From positions 372,001 through 436,000 of the forward strand of contig CALSMU010000011.1 in NCBI GenBank assembly GCA_943787535.1: DNA of 64,000 nucleotides, read 5' to 3'. This document shows, one piece after another, positions 53,449-63,600 of this stretch (position 1 is its first letter; every line of letters starts with the position of its first letter). Source of the DNA: an uncultured Flavobacteriales bacterium. Lineage in GTDB: Bacteria; Bacteroidota; Bacteroidia; Flavobacteriales_D; Parvicellaceae. Position numbers and translations under genes: made by a program. The notes under the pieces are model-generated. The model was not told where the DNA came from. It worked only from the letters and a program-made list of their open reading frames with translations, and made no database searches.

Positions 53449-55227
53449 ATGCAGGAAAGACAAGAGGAGTATCAAGCGAATATCAATAATAATACAGCCG
53501 CATTTCAAGAGGTTAAAAAGAAAATTACACAAATTGTAGTTCTTCGTATTTTCGTATTTGCAGCAACTTGTTTTGGATGCTATTTGTTTTCTTATAATGC
53601 AGGGCTTGCAATAACTACAGGTGTTTTTGGTGCACTTTCCTTTGTGTTCATGGTCCAGTACCACAGCAACTTAGATCGTAAAAAAAACTACTTTGAGGAA
53701 TTGATTAGCATTAATGAAATTGAAATTGAAGCTTTAAATGGAAATATTGATAATTTAGAAAATGGAGTAGAATTCTTGAACCCAAATCATCACTACAGTT
53801 ATGATATTGACCTCTTTGGAGATGGTTCTTTCTTTCAGTTTTTTAACCGAACAAAAACACTCGGTGGAAGAAAAAAACTCGCGTCTATTTTAGTCAGTAA
53901 TGAAATTGACAATATTGAGAACAAACAAGCCGCTATTAAAGAGTTAGCAAAAAACAGCAAGGAGCGTCAGCACTTCTGGGCTAGTGCTGGAACTATTAAA
54001 ACAGAAACCACATCCAAAACCGTTGAAGACTGGTTAAAAAACTATAAAACGTTTGCATCCAATAAACTCATTTCCTTTTTGATAGTTCTTTTCCCTATTG
54101 TATCTGCTGTTCTACTTGGACTGCTTAGTGTGGACTTAATAGATTCAATGCTTTTTATCATTTGGTTTTTTGTAGGATTATTTATTACAGGCGTATTTTT
54201 AAAGCGAGTTAACGCTATTTATAACGAAGCCAACACAATCACAGATACTATTAATCAATATTCTGAACTACTGGAAATTATTGAGTCATCGGACTTTAAT
54301 TCCGATTTGCTCATAGAACAACAAGAAAATATAAAAACTAAGAATGCAAAGGCTTCTCTGATCCTTAAAAAAATGGGGAGATCTCTCGATAGACTCAACA
54401 GCCGAAATAATTTTATTGTGGGAATCTTTGGAAACGCACTATTGCTATGGGATGTATTATCTATTCATCTTTTGGAAAAATGGATAAATAACTATTCAAT
54501 GAAAGTAGAAAATTGGTTTGATTCTATCTACTACATTGATGCAATCCATTCTTGTGCGAATTACGCTTACAATCACCCTAAATTTTGCTTTCCAAAAATA
54601 AACAATGATAATATGGTTATTGAGGCCAAAGCATTGGGGCATCCACTTATTCCAGAAGCAAAAAGAATTGACAATGATTTTAGTATCGACAAAAAGAACT
54701 TCATTATAATCACTGGGGCTAATATGGCTGGAAAAAGCACATTTTTGAGAACCTTGTCTCTAAATATCGTTTTAGCAAACGCAGGATTACCAGCGAGTGC
54801 CAAAGAATTTAATTACTCTCCTGTTAAGCTTATTACGAGTATGCGAACTTCTGATTCATTGCAGAAAGAAGAGTCCTATTTCTTTTCTGAATTGAAGCGT
54901 TTAAAGTTTATTGTAGACAATATTAAGACAGAGAAATACTTTATCATTTTAGATGAAATTCTAAAAGGGACAAACAGTAAGGACAAAGAAATGGGGTCGA
55001 AAAAGTTTGTAGAAAAATTGGTAGCTTCTGGCTCTACTGGAATAATTGCTACACATGATCTAGGGCTTTGTGAAATTCACAAGCGTTTTCCTCAAGTCAT
55101 CAATAACTATTTTGATGCGGAAATTATTAATGGTGAATTATATTTTGATTACAAATTTAAAAAAGGAATTTGCCAGAACATGAATGCATCTTTCCTTTTG
55201 AAGAAAATGGAAATTGTAGAAGATTGA
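53449..55227 (+). CDS. Membrane-anchored MutS-family ATPase, 592 aa
   Basis: The C-terminal ~180 residues are a MutS ATPase: Walker A ITGANMAGKSTFLRTLSLN at about 421-439, a Walker B-like FIILDEILKGTNSKDKE, and GIIATHDLGLCEI. The MutS core helices precede it. Unlike true MutS or MutS2, the N-terminus has two membrane helices (RIFVFAATCFGCYLFSY and ITTGVFGALSFVFMVQY). Two more lie at about 205-250 (LISFLIVLFPIVSAVLLGLL, MLFIIWFFVGLFITGVFL). There is no mismatch-recognition domain and no Smr nuclease. Similar proteins occur in Bacteroidota without a known role. Confidence 0.87.
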   Translation: MQERQEEYQANINNNTAAFQEVKKKITQIVVLRIFVFAATCFGCYLFSYNAGLAITTGVFGALSFVFMVQYHSNLDRKKNYFEELISINEIEIEALNGNIDNLENGVEFLNPNHHYSYDIDLFGDGSFFQFFNRTKTLGGRKKLASILVSNEIDNIENKQAAIKELAKNSKERQHFWASAGTIKTETTSKTVEDWLKNYKTFASNKLISFLIVLFPIVSAVLLGLLSVDLIDSMLFIIWFFVGLFITGVFLKRVNAIYNEANTITDTINQYSELLEIIESSDFNSDLLIEQQENIKTKNAKASLILKKMGRSLDRLNSRNNFIVGIFGNALLLWDVLSIHLLEKWINNYSMKVENWFDSIYYIDAIHSCANYAYNHPKFCFPKINNDNMVIEAKALGHPLIPEAKRIDNDFSIDKKNFIIITGANMAGKSTFLRTLSLNIVLANAGLPASAKEFNYSPVKLITSMRTSDSLQKEESYFFSELKRLKFIVDNIKTEKYFIILDEILKGTNSKDKEMGSKKFVEKLVASGSTGIIATHDLGLCEIHKRFPQVINNYFDAEIINGELYFDYKFKKGICQNMNASFLLKKMEIVED

Positions 55228-55256
55228 AACTTGATTTTTTGAATTACTGGGCTTAT

Positions 55257-57377
55257 TTATATTTTTATGCCCAAAATACATATATCATCAATCTGTTCAA
55301 GATCAGCTCTCCAATCTTCAAATACCGTATTCAAAATTCCTTGCTGCTCATTCATAGGGTTGTTCGATATGGAAATCAATAACTTTTTTAGATTTTTAAC
55401 TTTATATTTTTTCCCTTTAGTGCCTCCAAATTGATCTTGAAAACCATCAGTAAAAATATATAGTCTATCATCTTTTTCTAAGGTAATTTCATGCGTAAGA
55501 AACGGTTCAGGAAAAGGATATTTTCCGATAGGTTTTCGATTTGGCAGTTTTTCTAGTAATTTTCCTTTTCTAATAATCCATAAAGGGTTATTCGCTCCAG
55601 CCCATAGTAGCTTATTGCCTTCAATAGAGCATAGTGAAATATCCATTCCATCTGCCATTTCTGCTTGTTCCTCACTTTTGCTAAATTCTTGAATTACTAT
55701 TTCCCTTGTTTTATCCAATATTTTACCAGGATCAGTTAAACCATGTTCCCGAACACTTCTATTGAGTCCGTTATTGCAAACCACAGAGATCATAGCTCCA
55801 GGAACTCCGTGTCCTGTGCAATCAGCTACTGCAAAAAGGGTTTTTCCATTTTTAATCTCGAGCCAATAAAAATCTCCGGCAACAATATCTTTTGGTTTAT
55901 ACAAAATAAAGTAATCTTTCAAATGTTTGTTGATCAAGTCAGGAGCTGGAAGAATAGCTGACTGAATTCTCTTAGCGTATTTAATAGAATCTAATATTTC
56001 ATTATTCTTTATTTGAACAATCTCCTTTTGTTCTTGAATCAAAGCGTTTTGTTTTTGACTTATAAGAAATCGGTTGAGCATAAATAAGCCAAATAACATT
56101 ACTACCGCTAATCCTCCATATAGGGTATATCGCTTGGTTTGTTCTTGATTGATTTGAGCCTTATGTGTTTCAATTTCAGCATCTGTTACTTTTTTTTCCT
56201 CAACAGCTAATAAACTATCCGCTAAGATCATTTTTTCATATTCATTTTGTAAGTTTTGCCTGATAATTATTTTATTATTTTCAATATTCTTTAGGCTATC
56301 TTTCATAACTGTACATAATTCTAACATCTCTACAGTCTTTTTCCAATCACCTTTTTGTTTACTTATTTTGCTTAGCATTTCCGCTGCTATTTGAATGTCT
56401 AATGGATACCCTAACTCCATAGCTATTTCGAGTGATTCTTCAATACATTTACTAGCTTCGGCATAATTTCCTTTTAGTATGTATGTTTTTCCCATATTGG
56501 AAAGAGTTGTTCCTACACCTTTTATAGAATTATTATCGGTATAAATTTTTAAACTAACGTTAAAAAATTCTAAAGCTTTATTATATTGTAAATTCTCTTT
56601 TGCTACCATTCCAAGCATGTTGTTGGACATGGCAATTCCTTTAAGATCATTAATTTTTGTACGTAGTGCTAAACTTTTTTGGTGGTATTTTTCTGATTTA
56701 AACAAATCACCTTGTTTTTGATAAACATAACCAAGGTTATTTAAAGCTAAACTTATATATCTGTCGTCTTCTAATTCTTTAGACATTTCCAAGCTCTTTG
56801 TAAATTTTTCAATAGCTATATCATATTCCTCAAGGTTTGCATATAGATAAGCAATGTTGTTTAATGTAGATGCGACACCCGATAAATCACCAATATTTTC
56901 TCTGATTTCTAAGCTATTTTGATAAAGCTTTAAAGCTTTTGGAATATCTCCTTTATCATCATAAATATTCGCTAAATTATTTAAGATAGTTGCTACTCCT
57001 TCTTTATTATCTAATTCCTTCTGAATAATTAATGTTTCGTTGTAAATTTTGATAGCATCATCCGCATAACCCGAATTCGATTTTACGTATGCAATACTCA
57101 TTAGTGCCGCAGCCAATCTTTCTTTAAATACAAGTAATTCATCAGCATGGTGCTGATCTGAATGTTTAAGAAAATTTCTACAATCCACAGCGATGCTATC
57201 CCAGTAACCTTCTCGCAAAATCCATCCCGCGAAACCAATTTCCGATCGTAATAATATTCTTGCAGTGTCTGAAGATGCAATAGAAAGTTGATGCTTCAGC
57301 GAATCCAGAGTGCGACTATCTTGTGAATAGTATGAGAAGGAAATGATTAAAATAAAAAATGACCCAATTATTTTCAT
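55257..57377 (-). CDS. TPR-domain SpoIIE/PP2C-type serine phosphatase, 706 aa
   Basis: A signal-like segment (KIIGSFFILIISFSYYSQ) precedes about seven TPR repeats of the tandem type (e.g. GVATILNNLANIYDDKGDIPKALKLYQNSL, about residues 80-330). A coiled-coil stretch, a membrane helix (YTLYGGLAVVMLFGLFMLNRF, about 405-425) and a second coiled coil follow. The C-terminal SpoIIE phosphatase domain (about 470-706) shows YKPKDIVAGDFYWLE, AVADCTGHGVPGAMISVVCN, DGMDISLCSI and IFTDGFQDQFGG. Metal-binding Asp residues are present. TPRs are presumably periplasmic, the phosphatase cytoplasmic. No anti-sigma-antagonist substrate is encoded next to it. Confidence 0.93.
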   Translation of the reverse strand: MKIIGSFFILIISFSYYSQDSRTLDSLKHQLSIASSDTARILLRSEIGFAGWILREGYWDSIAVDCRNFLKHSDQHHADELLVFKERLAAALMSIAYVKSNSGYADDAIKIYNETLIIQKELDNKEGVATILNNLANIYDDKGDIPKALKLYQNSLEIRENIGDLSGVASTLNNIAYLYANLEEYDIAIEKFTKSLEMSKELEDDRYISLALNNLGYVYQKQGDLFKSEKYHQKSLALRTKINDLKGIAMSNNMLGMVAKENLQYNKALEFFNVSLKIYTDNNSIKGVGTTLSNMGKTYILKGNYAEASKCIEESLEIAMELGYPLDIQIAAEMLSKISKQKGDWKKTVEMLELCTVMKDSLKNIENNKIIIRQNLQNEYEKMILADSLLAVEEKKVTDAEIETHKAQINQEQTKRYTLYGGLAVVMLFGLFMLNRFLISQKQNALIQEQKEIVQIKNNEILDSIKYAKRIQSAILPAPDLINKHLKDYFILYKPKDIVAGDFYWLEIKNGKTLFAVADCTGHGVPGAMISVVCNNGLNRSVREHGLTDPGKILDKTREIVIQEFSKSEEQAEMADGMDISLCSIEGNKLLWAGANNPLWIIRKGKLLEKLPNRKPIGKYPFPEPFLTHEITLEKDDRLYIFTDGFQDQFGGTKGKKYKVKNLKKLLISISNNPMNEQQGILNTVFEDWRADLEQIDDICILGIKI

Positions 57378-57681
57378 GCAGATTTTATTTCAAAATTTAA
57401 CATATATATGCCTAATGTATTGTTATAAAACTTATTAACCAAGTGTATTTTTATAATTATTGCATTTAAATTGTTTTTGTATTATTTAATTTAATTAGCT
57501 AGTATCTATATCGTTGGTTTCATTTCACATTTTTTAAATTCAAAAAAACATAAGAATCCTTTAATAAATTTTTAATGTGAAAAAAACTTGTTTTTTCTTA
57601 TATTTGATTTGTTAATTATGTGATATCCTAGAAGGTATTGCCTGAAACCGCATAATTACCTTATTTGACATTAACATTAAC
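57378..57681. other. Divergent intergenic region before the giant repeat protein gene
   Basis: About 300 bp, AT-rich, with no ORF. A possible -7 box TATATTTG lies on the plus strand at 57599-57606, 76 bp before the ATG at 57682; TTG occurs at 57588 but too close for a normal -33. The minus-strand promoter of the phosphatase gene is not recognised. Confidence 0.4.
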
Positions 57682-60600
57682 ATGTGTTTTAAGGTTATAC
57701 TTGTGCAGATATTAGCATTCATTTATGCTTTAAGTTTTTCTGCCCAAACATTAATTATTAATGAAGTTTCCCAGGGTGAATCTGGAAACATGGAGTTTAT
57801 TGAGTTTGTTGTTGTTGACAATACTGTGGTTTATGACTGTGCGGATTCTTCTCCGCCAACAATAGATATAAGAGGTTGGATTATTGATGATAATAATGGT
57901 TATCATTCTCCAGGAAACGAGGGTGTTGCTGGAGGTGCAGTCCGATTTTCAAATGATGTTTTGTGGAGTGCTGTCCCTTTGGGTACAATAATTTTAGTAT
58001 ATAACCAAGGAGATATTTCGCCTTCAATTCCCGCAGACGATATTTCTTTGTCCGATGGCAATTGCCAAGTTATTGTTCCTATTAACAATACAAGTCTTTT
58101 TGAAAGTAATGCTACAACACCAGGAGATGTTGCTTGTTCTTATCCCGGAGGTGCATGGACTGCAGGAGGAACTTGGAACAACATAATATTAAGAAATGGA
58201 GGTGATTGTGCACGAATATTAGACTTGGCAGGTTGTGAAGTTTTTTCTGTTTGTTGGGGGGATAATAGTCAAAATAACCAGATATATTTTGGTGGTTCAG
58301 CCAGCAATACGGTTTACTACTTTAATGATATAGACCCAACAGATCAAGTAAATTGGACTTCTGGTTGTTCAGATAATGAGACAGTATTGGATGCTACTAC
58401 ATGTGGAAGTAACGATCAAACACCGGGAAGTCCAAACAATGCCTTGAACGAAGCCTATATCGCTCAGTTTAATAACGATTGCATGCCTATTACCCCATTA
58501 GTTACTACTGCTGCATCAACTGATGCAAGTTGCGGATTGTGTGATGGAACAGCTACCGTGAGCAGCTCTGGATCTATCTCTGGATATACCTACAGTTGGT
58601 ATGATGCTTCATATGTATCGATTGGACAAAATACTGCAACTGCCACAGCCTTGTGTCCAGGGACATATAATGTTATATCCTCTTCTTCAATTAACTGTTC
58701 CGATACTGCTACTGTGGTGATTAGTGCACCGGGAGGTCCATCAGCACCAGTTGCCGGAGCAGATGCGATATATTGTTTTGGTGATGCCTTGACGGATTTA
58801 ACGGCAAATGGGTCTGGTGGATTATTGACATGGTATGATGATATTGGATTGTTAAATTTTTTAGGTACCGGGGGTGTCTATTCTCCATCTAATACAATTG
58901 GCAGCACGATATATTATGTTACAGAAACCATAGCTGGCTGTGAAGGGCCACCATCATTAGTCACCGTAACTATAAATCCATTACCAACAGCTACGCTTTC
59001 TGGCGGCGGAACGATTTGTTCGGGAGATCCAATACCAGATATGATTGTAACATTAACGGGTACTGCACCATGGTCTATTACTTATACTGATGGGGTAACA
59101 CCGGTAACTGAATCTGGAATTATGACTTCTCCTTATACAATTAGTGGAGCAGGGGATGGATCTTATGATCTTAGTGCCGTTTCTGATGTAAGTTGCACAG
59201 GTACTTTTAGTGGCTCTGCAGATATAATTACAACCCCATTACCAACAGCTACGCTTTCTGGCGGCGGAACGATTTGTTCGGGAGATCCAATACCAGATAT
59301 GATTATAACATTAACGGGTACTGCACCATGGTCTATTACTTATACTGATGGGGTAACACCGGTAACTGAATCTATGATTATGACTTCTCCTTATACAATT
59401 AGTGGAGCAGGGGATGGATCTTATGATCTTAGTGCCGTTTCTGATGCAAGTTGCACAGGTTTTTTTAGTGGTGCTGCAGATATAATTACAATCCCATTAC
59501 CAGCAGCTACGCTTTCTGGCGGCGGAACGATTTGTTCGGGAGATCCAATACCCGATATGATTGTAACATTAACAGGTAGTGCACCATGGTCTATTACTTA
59601 TACTGATGGGGTAACACCGGTAACCGAATCTGGAATTATGACTTCTCCTTATACAATTAGTGGAGCAGGGGATGGATCTTATGATCTTAGTGCCGTTTCT
59701 GATGCAAGTTGCACAGGTACTTTTAGTGGCTCTGCAGATATAATCACAATCCAATTACCAACAGCTACGCTTTCTGGCGGCGGAACGATTTGTTCGGGAG
59801 ATCCAATACCCGATATGACAGTAACACTAACGGGTATTGCACCATGGTCTATTACTTATACTGATGGGGTAACACCGGTAACCGAATCTGGAATTATGAC
59901 TTCTCCTTATACAATTATTGGAGTAGGGGATGGATCTTATGTTCTTAGTGCTGTTTCTGATGCAAGTTGTACAGGTACTTTTAGTGGCTCTGCAGATATA
60001 ATCACAATCCAATTACCAACAGCTACGCTTGCCGGAGGCGGAACGATTTGTTCGGGAGATCCAATACCCGATATGACAGTAACACTAACGGGTATTGCAC
60101 CATGGTCTATTACTTATACTGATGGGGTAACACCGGTAACCGAATCTGGAATTATGACTTCTCCTTATACAATTATTGGAGCAGGGGATGGATCTTATGT
60201 TCTTAGTGCTGTTTCTGATGCAAGTTGTACAGGTACTTTTAGTGGCTCTGCAACAATCACAACAGATCCATTACCAACAGCTACGCTTGCCGGAGGCGGA
60301 ACGATTTGTTCGGGAGATCCAATACCCGATATGGCAGTAACGCTAACGGGCACTGCACCATGGTCTATTACTTATACTGATGGGGTAACACCGGTAACCG
60401 AATCTGGAATTATGACTTCTCCTTATACAATTATTGGAGCAGGGGATGGATCTTATGTTCTTAGTGCTGTTTCTGATGCAAGTTGTACAGGTACTTTTAG
60501 TGGCTCTGCAACAATCACAACAGATCCATTACTAGCAGCTACGCTTTCTGGCGGCGGAACGATTTGTTCGGGAGATCCAATACCCGATATGATTGTAACA

Positions 60601-63600
60601 TTAACAGGTAGTGCACCATGGTCTATTACTTATACTGATGGGGTAACACCGGTAACCGAATCTGGAATTATGACTTCTCCTTATACAATTATTGGAGCAG
60701 GGGATGGATCTTATGATCTTAGTGCCGTTTCTGATGCAAGTTGCACAGGTACTTTTAGTGGCTCTGCAGATATAATCACAATCCAATTACCAACAGCTAC
60801 GCTTTCTGGCGGCGGAACGATTTGTTCGGGAGATCCAATACCCGATATGACAGTAACACTAACAGGTAGTGCACCATGGTCTATTACTTATACTGATGGG
60901 GTAACACCGGTAACCGAATCTGGAATTATGACTTCTCCTTATACAATTATTGGAGCAGGGGATGGATCTTATGTTCTTAGTGCTGTTTCTGATGCAAGTT
61001 GTACAGGTACTTTTAGTGGCTCTGCAGATATAATTACAAATCCATTGCCTTTGGCGCCAAATGCGGGAGTTGATGCAAATTATTGCTTTGGGGAACCAAT
61101 TGTCGATTTATTCGCTTCCGGTGGAGGTGGGGTTTTAACATGGTATAGTGATATGGGGATTACTATTGAAGGAATAGGAACAGCATTTTATCCAATAAAT
61201 TCTGTAGGAATGTTTACTTATTATGTTTCGGAAGAAATTAATGGTTGTACAGGACCTTTTTCTCTGGTAAATGTTGTAATTAATGATGTGCCAACTATTG
61301 ACTCAGAAGTAGCTGTTAATGTTTCAGGATGTAATATAATAGATGGTTCAATAACGATTGTTGCTTCTGGTGGGATACCACCATATAGCTATTCCATTGA
61401 TGGAGGAGCTACACTTACAAATACAACGGGTATTTTTACTGGTTTGGATGTCAACTCTTACCAAGTTGTTGTTGCTGATGCCAATTGCCAAACAACTGGT
61501 AGCCTATTGGTCATTACGGGGCCAGGAATACCTTCTGCTCCAGTGGCAGGAACGGATGCCACTTACTGTGATGGTGATGTTATTGTTGATTTAACTGCTA
61601 CGATTGGGTCAGGAGGCACATTGTCTTGGTATGATGATGCAGCATTAACCAATCTTGTTGGAAATAATGTTACCTTTTCTCCTTTTAATACCGTCGGAAC
61701 AACTACCTACTATGTGACGGAAACAGTTGCCAATTGCGAAAGTGCTTCAACACAAATTACAATTACCATAAATCCTACACCTCTTGCTCCTATAGCATCT
61801 GGAGATGATACATATTGTGAAGGTGATTTAATTGCCGATTTAACTGCAACACCTGTAATGGGAGGTGTTATTAATTGGTATGATGATGTTGGGTTAACAA
61901 ACTTAGTGTTTACTGGACAGGTTTATTCTCCTTCTACTGCAGTTGGTGTATATGTGTATTATGCTGTTGAGTCGTTGAATGGGTGTGAAGGACCTCCAAC
62001 TCTTGTTACGGTTACTATAAATGAGCTGCTAACTATTGATTCAGAGATTGTAGTTGATGCAACAGGTTGTGGTTTATCAGATGGTACAATTACAATAACT
62101 GCAACCGGAGGAACAGGGACTTATAACTTTTCAATTGATGGAGGTTCAACTTTTTCCAATACAACGGGTGTTTTTATTGGATTAGGGGTTAATTCTTATC
62201 AAGTTGAAGTAACCGATGGAAATTGTTCGGTGGAAGGAAGCTTATTAACTATTTCAGCACCATCTACTCCTGCAGCTCCTGCAGCTAGTGCAAGTTCTAT
62301 TTATTGCGATGGAGATGTTGTTTCAGACCTGACAGCTACTCCGGGCAGTGGAGGTTCAATATCTTGGTATGATGATGTTGCACTAACAAATCTTATTGGA
62401 ACCGGCAACTCATATTCTCCAGCTATAGCAGTAGGGAATTACACTTATTACATAACTGAAACTGTTTCGGGATGTGAAAGTCCTTCAAGTCAGTTGACAA
62501 TAGATATTAATCCTGCACCATTGGCCCCTATTTTATTAGGAGGAGCTACATATTGTGAAGGTGATCTAATTACAGACCTTCAGGCAAGTCCGGGTGGAGT
62601 AAACAGTGGAACTTTTTATTGGTTTGATGATGTTGGATTAACAAATAATACTAATACAGGACCTGTATATTCACCTCCAACAACGGTTGGTTCTTATACG
62701 TATTACATCGTAGATTCTCTAAATGGTTGTGTTGGACCTTCAGCATCTGTAAATGTTATAATTAATTCCTTACCATCTTTTACCATAGCTATAAGCGATC
62801 CAACAATATGTGGAGGAAATGGTTTTATTACAATAGAGGGATTGAGTTCAAGTACAACCTATGATTTACAGTATAGCATAGATGGAAATGCTCAGCCTTT
62901 AGTAAGTTTGACTTCTGATAGTAATGGGAACATTCTAATATCCAACTTAACACAGGGCAGTTATAGCGATTTTACCTTGACAATAAATGGCTGTTCTTAC
63001 ACAGATTTAGGATCATATGTTTTATCCGATCCAAGTGTTCCGGCATTCAATGTTGTTAATCCTTTAGATCCTTCCGGGTGTGGAACGGTAGATGGAACCA
63101 TTACAATTTCAGGTTTAACGGCAAATACAACATATAATTTAACGTATGACTTAAATGCTACCCCTGTTGGTCCAAATTCCATTACCACGGATATAAATGG
63201 AGACTTTATTATTACGGGTTTGTCGAATGGAGTATACGATAACTTTACTGTTGATTTAAATGGATGTGTTGGTTCATCGCCTGTAACGATCGCGTTGGCT
63301 TCAATTATACCTTTGGCTCCGAATGCTCTTGGAGATTCAACCTATTGTGATGGGGAGGTTATGGTTGATTTGTCTGCATTTCCATCAGTTGGTGGAGAAA
63401 TCAATTGGTATGATGATAATTTGTTAACGAATCAAGTAGCGGCAAATACGAATACATTTACACCACCAACAGCACCAGGAACTTACACTTATTGGATAAC
63501 AGAAACCTTGAATGGCTGTGAAGGAGATACAATTTCTGTTACGGTGGAGGTTGTAGCTTTGCCGATGTCACCATTAGCGGAGAATGATACATCTTATTGC

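Noticed and set aside
59569-60786. Repeated 61-residue minus-strand open frames across the tandem repeats
   Set aside because: They recur once per repeat unit because the units are near-identical; they are antisense shadows of the plus-strand repeat gene with Cys/Arg-rich, non-protein-like composition.
58981-61044. CRISPR array
   Set aside because: Units are 258 bp long, coding and contiguous, without short spacers or cas genes.
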